DNA of 58,032 nucleotides from UBA1381 sp964399965 (GTDB lineage: Bacteria; Bacillota; Clostridia; UBA1381): contig CAYNRX010000010.1 of NCBI GenBank assembly GCA_964399965.1, forward strand, positions 1 to 58,032, read 5' to 3'. How positions within the stretch are numbered: position 1 is the first letter of the stretch; each line of letters begins with the position of its first letter. The translations under genes were made by a program, and so were the position numbers. Positions 44,071 to 53,521 of the stretch are shown here, piece after piece. The notes beneath the pieces are model-generated. The model saw only the letters and a program-made list of their open reading frames with translations. It made no database searches and was not told the DNA's origin.

Positions 44071-44432
44071 TGGAAGATACAATGGACAAAGAAAAAGAAC
44101 TTGCGCGAATATTCGGTATGAGATTTCGTGAGGAACGGCGCAGAAAGGGCGTTACTCAAGCAGAAGTTGCCAAGCAGTTTAATATCACAAGAAATCTTAT
44201 ATCTGCTTGGGAAAACGGCGAACGTCTGCCTAATGTAAAGTATTGGTTAAAGATAGTAGACTATTTTCAGGTATCGTTTGCATATCTGGCTAACAGTACC
44301 GATGTGCGTACCGAGGGACGGTATTCCATGCTTTCAGAAGAAGAGCAATCAAAGCTTAATGCTCAAGGCAGGAAACAGTTGCGTAATTACTATGAGTTTT
44401 TAATGAACAGCATAGAATATACATGCGAATAA
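44070..44432 (+). CDS. XRE-family helix-turn-helix regulator
   Basis: A 120-residue protein with a Cro/CI-type HTH at about 13-67 (RREERRRKGVTQAEVAKQFNITRNLISAWENGER in part). ATG at 44070 overlaps the transporter stop (TGATG) and has AGGAG about 10 bases upstream. The coupling suggests that it controls the transporter pair. Confidence 0.85.
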   Translation: MEDTMDKEKELARIFGMRFREERRRKGVTQAEVAKQFNITRNLISAWENGERLPNVKYWLKIVDYFQVSFAYLANSTDVRTEGRYSMLSEEEQSKLNAQGRKQLRNYYEFLMNSIEYTCE

Positions 44433-44484
44433 AAAACACCGCCTTTACATTGTGGGTAACCACAATATAAGGGCGGTGTTTTTT
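44431..44484. terminator. Bidirectional terminator, palindrome family B copy 1
   Basis: A long hairpin (arms about 44431-44455 and 44460-44484) with A and T runs lies between the XRE gene and uxuB, which converge. Its core ACCGCCT-TACATTGTGG recurs at about 49598. Confidence 0.8.
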
Positions 44485-44501
44485 ACTGTATAAATATAGT
44501 T

Positions 44502-46109
44502 TTACCTTGTATATTTTTCAACGGCAGCTCTTACTGAGCCGGGTGCAGATATAAGCTCATTAAAATAGCTATCCACCATATCGGCAAGACCGACTTCAAA
44601 AAGATCAACGCCAAAAATTTTCTTATTTTTGAATATACGTTCAAATCTTGTTTTGCAGTCTACTGTATCCCCGAGAGCTATTCCTTCAAAATAAGGACGA
44701 AGTTCCGGGAGCATAGGGTCAGAGCTTAATTCAAAACTGTTCCCTTCATCATCTATCGCCATCAGATATCGGAGCCAGCCGGCAAATACGAACGGTATCA
44801 ATTTTAGAGAAGATACGTTTAGTGTTTCTGAGCGTTCGTACGATTTTATCGTTTCTCCAAAACGGATAGCCAGCTTCTGCGAGGTATCTGTAGCTATTCT
44901 TTGCGGTGTATCGGGCATGAACGGATTAGGCAGACGGGTATTTAGCACGCTGTCGATAAATTCCCGCGGATCGAGCACACCGGGATCAACAACTACCGGC
45001 AATCCTTCGTCATAACCTATCTTTTCTACCAAACGGCGCAGAGCGGGGTCTTTCATTTCTTCCGATATCAGCTTATAACCCATAAGACAGCCAAACACTG
45101 CTAAAGCGGTATGGAGAGGGTTAAGACAGGTGCAGACCTTCATCTTTTCCACCTTGTCCACAGTCCGACGGTCGGTGAAAATTATCCCTCCTTTTTCCAG
45201 TGCAGGACGGCCGTTGGGAAAATCGTCTTCTATTACCAAATATTCGCATTCCTCAGCGTTTACAAACGGCGATACGTACGTGTTTTTAGAGGTCACTACC
45301 AGCTCCAAATCCTCAACGCCGTCTTTTTCCAGAATGGCTTTTACCGAAGGATCGGGACGCGGCGTGATCTTATCGATCATTGACCAAGGGAAAGAAACAC
45401 CTGTTTTGATATAATCGCTGAAGCCTTTATCTACAAGACCGTTTTCGCACCATTTTTCAACAAAGGCCGACACGGAAGATGATAATTTATCGCCGTTATG
45501 TGAGCAGTTATCCATGCTCACCATAGCTATAGGCGTTTTACCGGAGAGGAACCGCTCATACAAAAGAGATGTGACCTTGCCAATGTAGCTTTGAGGTTTA
45601 TCAGCACCGTTTTTAAAGTCATCAGCAACTGCGCCTAAAAGCTCGCCCTTACCGTTTACCAGGCTATATCCCTTTTCAGTTATTGTAAACGACGCCATCT
45701 GCAAAGATGGTGAGCGGAATATCTCTTTTAAACGTTCAAATTCCTTATCATCGTTGCTGTCAAGTATGACCGATTCGGCAATGCTTCCAACAACAGTCTT
45801 TTCTACCGAACCATCGGCCTTGAGCGTGGCAAGTATAGAATATTCATCATGCGGGCGGTTCATTTTTTCAATTATCTCATAATCGTAGCCCTCGGCAACG
45901 ATAAGCCCCCGATCAAGCTCACCGCTGTTTAACAATTTCTGCACGACATTTGCTTGAAACGCACGGAAGATATTCCCGGCACCAAAATGTATCCATACCG
46001 GGGCGGACTGGGTCTTTTTCTTCATTGCTGCCCGATCAAATTCCGGCAGGGAAAATCCTCGGCTCGCCCATTCATCGCGGTTTTTAAGGCCATTTTCAGA
46101 TAGTTTCAT
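44502..46109 (-). CDS. uxuB: Fructuronate reductase / mannitol dehydrogenase family protein
   Basis: This 535-residue long-chain mannitol dehydrogenase-family protein has the NAD-binding start VWIHFGAGNIFRAFQ, MVSMDNCSHNG, PWSMIDKITPRPDP and the catalytic region KVCTCLNPLHTALA. Next to uxuA it should reduce D-fructuronate to D-mannonate in glucuronate breakdown. ATG at 46109 overlaps the uxuA stop (ATGA) and follows AAGGA; an upstream in-frame ATG at 46139 lies inside uxuA. Confidence 0.88.
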   Translation of the reverse strand: MKLSENGLKNRDEWASRGFSLPEFDRAAMKKKTQSAPVWIHFGAGNIFRAFQANVVQKLLNSGELDRGLIVAEGYDYEIIEKMNRPHDEYSILATLKADGSVEKTVVGSIAESVILDSNDDKEFERLKEIFRSPSLQMASFTITEKGYSLVNGKGELLGAVADDFKNGADKPQSYIGKVTSLLYERFLSGKTPIAMVSMDNCSHNGDKLSSSVSAFVEKWCENGLVDKGFSDYIKTGVSFPWSMIDKITPRPDPSVKAILEKDGVEDLELVVTSKNTYVSPFVNAEECEYLVIEDDFPNGRPALEKGGIIFTDRRTVDKVEKMKVCTCLNPLHTALAVFGCLMGYKLISEEMKDPALRRLVEKIGYDEGLPVVVDPGVLDPREFIDSVLNTRLPNPFMPDTPQRIATDTSQKLAIRFGETIKSYERSETLNVSSLKLIPFVFAGWLRYLMAIDDEGNSFELSSDPMLPELRPYFEGIALGDTVDCKTRFERIFKNKKIFGVDLFEVGLADMVDSYFNELISAPGSVRAAVEKYTR

Positions 46110-47176
46110 CTCTTGCTTCCTTTCTCTATCGCTTCCCATAAGCCGTTAAGGTACGTAGCACCCAGAGCACGATCATAGAGGCCGTATCCGGGCATTGCCA
46201 CCTCGTCCCATATCATTCTGCCGTGGTCGGGGCGGATAGGCCCGTTAAAGCCAATGTCATAGAGAGCTTTCATTATCTCGTACATATCGAAGCTGCCGTC
46301 CGAAGACAGATGCGCTGCTTCCTCAAAATCCGTATCGCTGTTGAATTTGAGATTCCTTACATGAGCAAAATGTATTCTGCCTTTAAGACAGCGGATCATA
46401 TCGGGGAGATCGTTGTTCCTGTTGGTTCCGTATGAGCCGGTGCAGAACGTAACGCCGTTGTGAGGATCATCTACCATCTTCATCATGCGCAGGATATTTT
46501 CCTTGTTGATTATTATACGCGGCAGCCCAAACACGCTCCAGGCCGGATCGTCAGGATGGATAGCCATGTTTATATCGTATTTGTTGCAGACGGGCATTAT
46601 TCGTTCAAGGAAGTATTTGAGATTTTCAAACAGTTTTTCATCATCAACGCCGCTGTATTTTTCAAACAGCTCCTTAACGGTCGCCATACGTTCAGGCTCC
46701 CAGCCGGGCATTATCGTACCGTTGGTGTCGCCTGCGATCGACTCAAACATCTTCTCCGGATTGATAGCATCAACATCCGCCTGATTGTAGGCAAGAACCG
46801 TCGAACCATCGGGACGCTTTCTCGCAAGCTCCGTACGAGTCCAGTCGAATACGGGCATGAAATTATAGCATACCATATGGATGCCCTCAAGACCGAGATT
46901 TTCCAATGTCGTAATATAATTGTCGATGTATTCCTCGCGCGACGGAAGTCCTATCTTGATATCATCGTGGATATTTACACTCTCGATCCCACTTATGTGA
47001 AGTCCCGCAGCTTCCACCTCGTCCTTCATTCTGCGGATAGCTTCGCGCGTCCATACCTCTCCCGGCTTTGAATCATAGAGAGTAGTGATAACACCGGTCA
47101 CTCCGGGGATCTGCCGTATTTGTTTTAAGGTAACGGTATCAAACTTGGATCCGTACCAGCGGAAAGTCATTTCCAT
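46106..47176 (-). CDS. uxuA: Mannonate dehydratase
   Basis: UxuA dehydrates D-mannonate to 2-keto-3-deoxygluconate. The 356-residue chain starts MEMTFRWYG and contains IHPDDPAWSVFGLPRI, FCTGSYGTN, HFAHVRN and IRPDHGRM, which carry the His/Cys/Asp metal ligands of the family. AAGGAC precedes ATG. It forms a two-gene operon with uxuB. Confidence 0.95.
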   Translation of the reverse strand: MEMTFRWYGSKFDTVTLKQIRQIPGVTGVITTLYDSKPGEVWTREAIRRMKDEVEAAGLHISGIESVNIHDDIKIGLPSREEYIDNYITTLENLGLEGIHMVCYNFMPVFDWTRTELARKRPDGSTVLAYNQADVDAINPEKMFESIAGDTNGTIMPGWEPERMATVKELFEKYSGVDDEKLFENLKYFLERIMPVCNKYDINMAIHPDDPAWSVFGLPRIIINKENILRMMKMVDDPHNGVTFCTGSYGTNRNNDLPDMIRCLKGRIHFAHVRNLKFNSDTDFEEAAHLSSDGSFDMYEIMKALYDIGFNGPIRPDHGRMIWDEVAMPGYGLYDRALGATYLNGLWEAIEKGSKR

Positions 47177-47209
47177 GTTTTCGTCGTCCTTTCTTTATCA
47201 TTTAGCTAT

Positions 47210-47238
47210 ATTATATCCGCCAATGCGTAAAAATACAA
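47210..47238 (-). promoter_or_regulatory. Probable promoter of uxuAB
   Basis: On minus, TTGTAT (47238-47233) and TATAAT (47215-47210) with 17-base spacer, about 35 bases before uxuA. Confidence 0.5.
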
Positions 47239-47357
47239 TTGAGAATATTGTGGTATACATTGTAAAAATTGCTGTTTATGGCAGATAATATATTTCTAAG
47301 CCTACATCTTTACGCGCGGAGGATCATTTTCAATTTAAGGCAGCTGATGTTTATTTT

Positions 47358-48425
47358 TCACTCAGAGGTGATTATCGTTGCTCCGCCAAGAAGCAGATCA
47401 CCGTCATAAAACACCACCGCCTGGCCGGGAGTGACTGCGCGCTGCATATCGTCAAATTCCAGCCGTATTCTGTCGTTGTCGATCGGAATGAGTCTGGCCG
47501 GAGACGGCTTCGCCCGATAACGCGTCTTCGCCTGTATCGATATTGGTTCCCCGGGAATATCGCCGGAAATAAAATTTACGTTATCGGCAATTAGTGCTGA
47601 GGAAAATTCCATGCCTTTTTCACCAAGTATGAGCGTATTATTATCGGTATCTATTTTCATTACAAACATTGGCCTGCCATAGGCGCCAATGCCTTTACGC
47701 TGGCCTATGGTGTAGTATATCAATCCCCGGTGGCGGTCAAGAACATTTCCGGCGGTGTCAGATATGTCGCCCTGCTGCGGTTCTATCCCTGTGTATTCCC
47801 TGATAAATTCGGCGTACCGGCCGTCCTGGAGAAAACATATTTCCTGACTGTCAGGTTTAGAGGCCGCTTCAAGACCAAGATCACCGGCAATGCGTCGCAC
47901 CTCGGTTTTGTCATAACCGCTTCCCAGCGGCATGAGCGTTCTGCTAAGCTGCTTTTGAGTGAGGGTATAAAGCACGTAGCTCTGATCCTTGCTGATATCG
48001 CCGGAGGTACGCAGCTCATATTTGCCGGTTTTCTCATTCAAGGAAATTTTTGCATAATGGCCGGTGGCAATAAAATCAAAGCCCAATTCGTCAGCCTTTT
48101 GCAAAAGACCGCTGAACTTTATATGGTGATTACAAGCCACGCATGGATTAGGAGTGCGTCCGTTTATATATTCGTGCACAAAATAGTCGACCACATTTTT
48201 TTGGAACTCCTTACGAAAATCAATGGTGTAAAAGGGTATACCGAGCTTTTCGCATACGATCTTTGCTTCGGATACCGCATGGGAAGGGCGGCCGTTTTGC
48301 GGACAGAGAGAATTATCCCAGAGATCGAGAGTCGCCCCGGCCACAAAATATCCTTGATTTTTCAAAACAGCGGCTGCGACTGCACTGTCTACACCGCCAG
48401 ACATACCTATGAGAACTTTTTTCAT
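47358..48425 (-). CDS. mnmA: tRNA-specific 2-thiouridylase
   Basis: MnmA thiolates U34 of tRNAs for Lys, Glu and Gln. Visible are the PP-loop SGGVDS (9-14), the catalytic C98 in NPCVACNHHIKF, the second Cys C197 in SQEICFL, and GQRKGIGAYG. Length 355 is normal. AAGGA lies before ATG. It follows an iron alcohol dehydrogenase by 11 bases and is probably co-transcribed. Confidence 0.95.
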   Translation of the reverse strand: MKKVLIGMSGGVDSAVAAAVLKNQGYFVAGATLDLWDNSLCPQNGRPSHAVSEAKIVCEKLGIPFYTIDFRKEFQKNVVDYFVHEYINGRTPNPCVACNHHIKFSGLLQKADELGFDFIATGHYAKISLNEKTGKYELRTSGDISKDQSYVLYTLTQKQLSRTLMPLGSGYDKTEVRRIAGDLGLEAASKPDSQEICFLQDGRYAEFIREYTGIEPQQGDISDTAGNVLDRHRGLIYYTIGQRKGIGAYGRPMFVMKIDTDNNTLILGEKGMEFSSALIADNVNFISGDIPGEPISIQAKTRYRAKPSPARLIPIDNDRIRLEFDDMQRAVTPGQAVVFYDGDLLLGGATIITSE

Positions 48426-48436
48426 ATTGCATTCCT

Positions 48437-49531
48437 TTATAGAAGTGACTTTTTGTATATTTCCCGTTCATCCTCGACAGTGACCGTTCGGGGAGGAGTG
48501 TTGACATTTTTTGCCTTCATAGACACCTTGAGCCAATCCTCTATCTCTTCATCGGAAACTGTCTCCTTAAATGGGAGCATATCATTAAGTGCATCCTTTA
48601 ACTCCTCGATATTATTCATACCAAGGGCATTCAGGCAGTCATCTATCCTGTCAGCAGCAGCTTCTGCACACCAATCCAAGAATGCTCCCAACAAAAGACC
48701 ATTAGCCATTCCGTGAGGGATGTTCCGGCAGTAGGTCAGTTGGTATCCCATAGAATGGACGATAGTGGTACTCGTCTGGGAAATAGTGATGCCGCCAAGC
48801 GTTGACGCCCAGAGCATATCAAGGCACATATCAGTATCAAAACTACCGGATATAAGACGGGGAATATAACGCCCTATTATATTCAATCCCTTTAACGCTA
48901 TGTAGTCCGAAGAGCATGAGGCACGCTTTGTCAGATATCCCTCAATGCAATGGCACATAGCATCAACAGCGGTATTGCGTGCTGTCTGCAAAGGGAGATC
49001 CAGCGTATAGCGTCCATCAAGAAAAGCCACTCGGGGGAAACAGTCCTCGCATGTAAAACTGCGTTTTGTTCCTTGCGAATGCAGAGTGAGGATAGAATAG
49101 GGAGTGACCTCAGAACCGGTACCGGCAGTTGTCGGTATCGCGACAATAGGCAGCGGCTTTTGAGCAAAATTTCCCTTGTAAATATCCATCGGCGGTATAT
49201 CGTTGGCCGCATAAACAGCCGCTGCCTTAGCGGCATCAAGCGGGGAACCGCCTCCGATAGCAATGATAAAATCCGCGCTGCATGAAAATGCCTGTCTGCC
49301 TGCAGCGTATACGGAATCAACGTCCGGATTGTTCTCTATACGGTCGTATATCACGAAATCAACCCTGTTTTCCATCAGCGTATCACATACGTCCTGAAGA
49401 GCGCCGGAAGCATAGCCGGAACGCTTGCCGGTGACTATAAAGGCTTTGCGGCCGAGGATAAGCGCGTTGGGATTTTCACGAATAACATTTTCACCGGCAA
49501 GTATCTTAGTGGGCATATAAAAGCTGAACAT
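48437..49531 (-). CDS. Iron-containing alcohol dehydrogenase
   Basis: A 364-residue type III (iron) alcohol dehydrogenase: IGGGSPLDAAKA for NAD(P), IPTTAGTGSEVTPYS, and metal His residues in MCHCIEGY, HSMGYQL and PHGMANG. ATG at 49531 follows AAAGGAG; the frame extends upstream but runs through a terminator. It should reduce an aldehyde or ketone at the end of fermentation. A second, only distantly similar copy lies upstream. Confidence 0.87.
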   Translation of the reverse strand: MFSFYMPTKILAGENVIRENPNALILGRKAFIVTGKRSGYASGALQDVCDTLMENRVDFVIYDRIENNPDVDSVYAAGRQAFSCSADFIIAIGGGSPLDAAKAAAVYAANDIPPMDIYKGNFAQKPLPIVAIPTTAGTGSEVTPYSILTLHSQGTKRSFTCEDCFPRVAFLDGRYTLDLPLQTARNTAVDAMCHCIEGYLTKRASCSSDYIALKGLNIIGRYIPRLISGSFDTDMCLDMLWASTLGGITISQTSTTIVHSMGYQLTYCRNIPHGMANGLLLGAFLDWCAEAAADRIDDCLNALGMNNIEELKDALNDMLPFKETVSDEEIEDWLKVSMKAKNVNTPPRTVTVEDEREIYKKSLL

Positions 49532-49588
49532 TGGTATTCTCCTTTCCTGTAATAAACGCAAAGTTGTAAAACACAGTCTTGCTGGTTT

Positions 49589-49651
49589 AAAAAATATACC
49601 GCCTATACATTGTGGATAGTTTAAGGGAAAAACACAATACATTGGCGGTAT
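49589..49651 (-). terminator. Intrinsic terminator between the alcohol dehydrogenases, palindrome family B copy 2
   Basis: ATACCGCC...TATTGTG pairs with CACAATG...GGCGGTAT on minus (49651 to 49596), then ATTTTTT. The left arm ACCGCCT-TACATTGTGG differs by one base from the copy at 44437. Confidence 0.75.
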
Positions 49652-49687
49652 TTTGATCGGTTTTATCTGGGGCATGATCCCCGTTGA

Positions 49688-50833
49688 TTATTCATACAGA
49701 TGTTCAAATATTCTTGCAACTTCTTCCTTAGATGGAGTACGCGGATTTGTTGCGGTACAGGCATCAGCAAGAGCCTTTTCAGCCATGGAATCGATAGCGT
49801 TAAAATATTCGGTCTTATCGATACCTATCTGGGAGATAGAAATGGGAATATTCATTTCCTTTATCATGAATTGTACCCAGCTTACAAGCGCGCGGACAGT
49901 GGTGATCTCATTGAAGTTGATGAGTCCCAACAGTTTTGCTATATTAACATATTTGCGCACCGCCGGCAGGTATTCGCTGCGGCTCTTTGAATGCTTATTG
50001 ATATCCGCGTTGTATTCGATTATATGCGGCAGCAGCATGGCATTTGCACGCCCGTGAGGGATATGGAACTTTGCGCCCAACTGATGAGCCATTCCGTGAT
50101 TCAATCCCAAGGAGGCGGAATTGAATGCCAATCCTGCCAGACAAGAAGCAACGTGCATTTTCTTCCTAGCGTGGGTATCGTTATTGTCTAGGTATGACCG
50201 CAGGAGGAATCCCCCGCATATTTCTATCGCTTTTTCGGCAAGTGCGGCAGAGAACTCGTTGTTGTTTATACTCACATATGCCTCAATAGCATGGGTGAGA
50301 ACATCCATTCCTGTATCGGCCGTTACCGTAGGGGGTACGCTCTTTACCAAAACAGCATCGAGTATCGCTTCCGTCGGCAGCAGAGAATCCGATACCAAAG
50401 GGTATTTGACATCATTTGCCGGATCGGAAACGACTGAAAAACTCGTGACCTCCGAACCGGTACCGCTGGTAGTCGGTATAGCAATAAGTGCAACGTCAGT
50501 TTTTCCGGAAGCCTTGGCAGCAAATTCACGGATAGCCTTTGCCGAGTCAATAGCGCTTCCGCCGCCTATGGCTATTATTGCATCCGGATTATAGGCAAGC
50601 ATAGCTTTAACACCGATAGTTATCTTTTCAATAGGCGGATCAGGCACGATATCGGAGAAAATATCGAAATCCTTATTCGTATCATTGAGCCTGTATGTAA
50701 TCATTTGCAAAAGGCCGCTCTTAGCCACAAACGGATCGGTTATGATAAGTATCCGTTTGTATGGTATCTGTTCAAGACGGTCAAGCGCGTTATCGCCGAA
50801 ATATATTGTTGTGCGTATATCAAAGCTGTTCAT
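49688..50833 (-). CDS. Iron-containing alcohol dehydrogenase, 1-propanol dehydrogenase (PduQ)-like
   Basis: A 381-residue iron alcohol dehydrogenase with IGGGSAIDSAKAI, IPTTSGTGSEVTSFS, and metal ligands in DVLTHAIEAY, LNHGMAHQLG and IPHGRANAMLLP. The LNHGMAHQLGA segment and the C-terminus fit the PduQ/EutG/AdhE-type branch. No microcompartment genes are near. AGGAG precedes ATG. It has its own promoter and terminator. Confidence 0.87.
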   Translation of the reverse strand: MNSFDIRTTIYFGDNALDRLEQIPYKRILIITDPFVAKSGLLQMITYRLNDTNKDFDIFSDIVPDPPIEKITIGVKAMLAYNPDAIIAIGGGSAIDSAKAIREFAAKASGKTDVALIAIPTTSGTGSEVTSFSVVSDPANDVKYPLVSDSLLPTEAILDAVLVKSVPPTVTADTGMDVLTHAIEAYVSINNNEFSAALAEKAIEICGGFLLRSYLDNNDTHARKKMHVASCLAGLAFNSASLGLNHGMAHQLGAKFHIPHGRANAMLLPHIIEYNADINKHSKSRSEYLPAVRKYVNIAKLLGLINFNEITTVRALVSWVQFMIKEMNIPISISQIGIDKTEYFNAIDSMAEKALADACTATNPRTPSKEEVARIFEHLYE

Positions 50834-50898
50834 ACGTTTCTCTCCTTAGATTGAAAAGTTGATCAAGCAGGCAAAAAGCCGCATAAAACTCTACGAAT

Positions 50899-50927
50899 AT
50901 TATACTACATTTCTCCGCAAATTACAA
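50899..50927 (-). promoter_or_regulatory. Probable promoter of the PduQ-like gene
   Basis: On minus, TTGTAA (50927-50922) and TATAAT (50904-50899) with 17-base spacer. Confidence 0.55.
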
Positions 50928-51063
50928 GAGATTATTGAAAAAAAGTTAAAATAATTGACAAAAATGCCCAGCAGCAACGATAGTATAGAAAACCTTTATT
51001 TATACATAATTTCTTGTGAAACAGCAGAAGATATAGATAGACAACAAGCAGGGAGGACGCATG

Positions 51064-52092
51064 ATGCATAACGTTAAAGATCAAAAGCAGGGAAGAAGGA
51101 CGATACGATTCGATGTGCCGCCGGTTATACTTGGGACCTCATCCACCGTAGGGACAAAGGAAGGCGAAGGACCGCTGTCAAAATACTTCGACAAGGTATT
51201 ATCGGATGATAAATACGGCATGGAGACTTGGGAACAAGCAGAAAGCAAGCTGCAAAAACAGACCTGTCTCGACGCGCTGAAAAGCCTTTCCTTAAAGCCG
51301 CAGGACGTGCGATATATCCTGGCTGGGGATCTTCTGAACCAGTGCATAGGCGCACATTATTCGGCGCGCGATATCGGCATCCCATTTTTTGGCCTCTACG
51401 GAGCTTGTTCGACCATGACCGAAAGTCTATCGCTTGGAGCTGCATTGATCGGCGGCGGATATGCGGACAAGGTCATGTGCGCCACCTCCAGTCATTTCTG
51501 CTCAGCGGAAAAGCAGTTTCGCTATCCGCTCGAGTACGGCGGCCAGCGCACCCCATCGTCACAGTGGACGGTAACCGGAGCCGGCTGTGCCGTGCTTTCA
51601 CAATATGGCGATGGCCCTGTGATAACGCATGTCACAACAGGGAAAATAGTCGATTATGGGATAACGGATATAAACAACATGGGCGCAGCAATGGCTCCGG
51701 CGGCGGTCGATACCATGCGCTGCCATTTTCAGGATACCGGTTTCCATCCTACCGATTATGATCTGATATTGACAGGCGATCTGGGAGTGATAGGCTCCGA
51801 TATTTTTACGGAATTGCTTCTGGAGGACGGCTATGATATACGGGAATTACACAATGACTGTGGAAAAATGATATATTCGCTCGAAACGCAGGACGTTCAT
51901 GCCGGAGGTAGTGGCTGCGGATGCTGTGCAAGCGTATTCTGTGGATATATCTACAAAAAGCTCAAAGATGGAGAGTTCGACAGGATATTCCTAATGGCGA
52001 CCGGAGCGCTGATGAACCCGGCGATAATCCAACAAGGCGAGAGCATCCCGGCAATAGCTCACGGCGTCACCATTGAAAGGAGGAAAAAATAG
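51064..52092 (+). CDS. spoVAD: Stage V sporulation protein AD
   Basis: SpoVAD is a thiolase-like protein of the spore inner-membrane channel that moves dipicolinic acid. The 342-residue chain has ILAGDLLNQCIGAHYSAR, GLYGACSTMTESL and ATSSHFCSAEKQFRYPLEYG, all typical. ATG at 51064 is spaced 7 bases from GGGAGG, better than ATG 51061. No spoVAC precedes it; the upstream region shows TTGACA at 50955 but no clear sigma-G promoter. Confidence 0.95.
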   Translation: MHNVKDQKQGRRTIRFDVPPVILGTSSTVGTKEGEGPLSKYFDKVLSDDKYGMETWEQAESKLQKQTCLDALKSLSLKPQDVRYILAGDLLNQCIGAHYSARDIGIPFFGLYGACSTMTESLSLGAALIGGGYADKVMCATSSHFCSAEKQFRYPLEYGGQRTPSSQWTVTGAGCAVLSQYGDGPVITHVTTGKIVDYGITDINNMGAAMAPAAVDTMRCHFQDTGFHPTDYDLILTGDLGVIGSDIFTELLLEDGYDIRELHNDCGKMIYSLETQDVHAGGSGCGCCASVFCGYIYKKLKDGEFDRIFLMATGALMNPAIIQQGESIPAIAHGVTIERRKK

Positions 52093-52448
52093 TGGACTAT
52101 ATACGTTCATTTATAGTAGGCGGCCTTATATGCACAATAGGACAAATACTTATCGACAAAACGAAGCTGACACCGGCCAGGATACTTGTGATCTTTGTAT
52201 CGGCCGGAGTAGTGCTGGGATTTTTGGGGCTTTACGAACCTCTTGTGCAATTTGCTAAGGCTGGGGCAACGGTTCCGCTGACAGGCTTTGGCTATACTCT
52301 GGCTAAAGGTGTGATGAAAGCAGTGGGAGAAATAGGATACATGGGCGTATACACGGGAGGATTGACAGCATCAGCAGGCGGAATAGCGGCCGCGATCGTA
52401 TTTGGTTTTTTAGCCGCAGTTATATTCAAGCCGAAAATGAAAAAATAA
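52092..52448 (+). CDS. spoVAE: Stage V sporulation protein AE
   Basis: A 118-residue membrane protein with three or four hydrophobic segments (SFIVGGLICTIGQILID; TGGLTASAGGIAAAI). It works with SpoVAD and SpoVAC in dipicolinate transport. GTG start overlaps the spoVAD stop (TAGTG) and has GGAGG about 7 bases upstream. Confidence 0.93.
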   Translation: MDYIRSFIVGGLICTIGQILIDKTKLTPARILVIFVSAGVVLGFLGLYEPLVQFAKAGATVPLTGFGYTLAKGVMKAVGEIGYMGVYTGGLTASAGGIAAAIVFGFLAAVIFKPKMKK

Positions 52449-52461
52449 CCGGGGATTTTTA

Positions 52462-52490
52462 TTGACAAATCCAGCCATCTTTAGTAAAAT
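52462..52490 (+). promoter_or_regulatory. Sigma-A promoter of the M42 peptidase gene
   Basis: TTGACA (52462-52467) and TAAAAT (52485-52490), 17-base spacer. Confidence 0.7.
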
Positions 52491-52537
52491 AATAATCAGA
52501 AATATAGGGGTTTTGAAAACGTTATGAGGTGATGATT

Positions 52538-53518
52538 TTGGAGTTGTTAGAAAAATTAACACAAGCCTGGGGACCATCAGGCAACGAAGAAGAGATATCG
52601 GCGCTTATTCAGCGCGAGATAGGGCCGTATGTGGACGAAATACAAACAGACGCATTGGGAAACCTGACTGCACATAAGAAAGGAAACGGAAAAAAGCTGT
52701 TGTTTGCCGCACATATGGACGAGATAGGAGTAGTCGTGACCTTTATCGAAAAGGAGGGTTTTCTGCGCTTTTCCGGCGTAGGAGGGCTTTCTGTACGGCA
52801 GCTTCCCGGACGGCGGATAAGATTTAAAAACGGCGTTACAGGCGTTATCGGATGTGAAGAAGAAGCGTTTAATAAAAAGCCGCTGATAAACAAACTCTAT
52901 ATAGACATAGGCGTAAAAACGTGCGCTGAGGCGGAGCAATTTGTGTCAATAGGCGATATGGCTGTATTTGAGGGAGCATTTTACTCCCGGGATGATGTCG
53001 TTATATCAAAGGCGCTCGATAACCGCGCCGGCTGCTATATGCTGATAGAGACCGCCAAGCGTATACAAGGTACGAATAACGACGTTTATTTCGTCTTTAC
53101 CGTCCAAGAGGAGGTCGGATTGAGAGGAGCAAGGCCGGCTGCATTTGGTATTGAGCCAGACTACGCCGTAGCGGTCGATGTAACGGATACCGGTGATACA
53201 CCCCATGCGCCGTTCATGGATGTAAAACTTGGCAAAGGGGCGGCCATAAAGATAATGGATCGTTCTGTGCTCTGTCACCACGAGGTGCGCAGCCGACTGA
53301 CCGCTTTGGCCAAGGAAAATAATATCCCTTGTCAAATGGAGATAATGAACGACGGCGGAACAGACGCCGGCGCCATACACGTGTCCAAGACCGGAGTTAA
53401 GACAGGAGGAATATCTCTGCCGGTAAGATATATCCATTCCCCGGCCGAGCTTGCCTCATCGAGTGATATAGAAGCCTGCATAAAGCTCCTGACTGCATAT
53501 GCAGAAAATGAGCTATAA
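52538..53518 (+). CDS. M42-family metallo-aminopeptidase
   Basis: A dinuclear metal peptidase of the M42 (FrvX/glutamyl aminopeptidase) family, 326 residues, usually a large tetrahedral complex. Metal and catalytic residues appear in AAHMDEIG, DNRAGCYML, VQEEVGLRGA, AVDVTDT and the final His in RYIHSPAE. I choose the TTG at 52538 (MELLEKLTQAWGPSG) because AGGTGAT is spaced 6-7 bases from it, whereas the ATG at 52532 lies within that site. Cytoplasmic. Confidence 0.9.
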   Translation: MELLEKLTQAWGPSGNEEEISALIQREIGPYVDEIQTDALGNLTAHKKGNGKKLLFAAHMDEIGVVVTFIEKEGFLRFSGVGGLSVRQLPGRRIRFKNGVTGVIGCEEEAFNKKPLINKLYIDIGVKTCAEAEQFVSIGDMAVFEGAFYSRDDVVISKALDNRAGCYMLIETAKRIQGTNNDVYFVFTVQEEVGLRGARPAAFGIEPDYAVAVDVTDTGDTPHAPFMDVKLGKGAAIKIMDRSVLCHHEVRSRLTALAKENNIPCQMEIMNDGGTDAGAIHVSKTGVKTGGISLPVRYIHSPAELASSSDIEACIKLLTAYAENEL

Positions 53519-53521
53519 GCC

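Noticed and set aside
47730..48716. 328-codon open frame on the plus strand across mnmA
   Set aside because: It spans mnmA and the end of the alcohol dehydrogenase gene on the other strand; no family motifs and no start signals.
50941..51060. Sigma-G or sigma-F promoter of spoVAD
   Set aside because: CGATAGTA at about 50978 resembles a sigma-G -10, but no matching -35 is at the right distance, so I do not list it.
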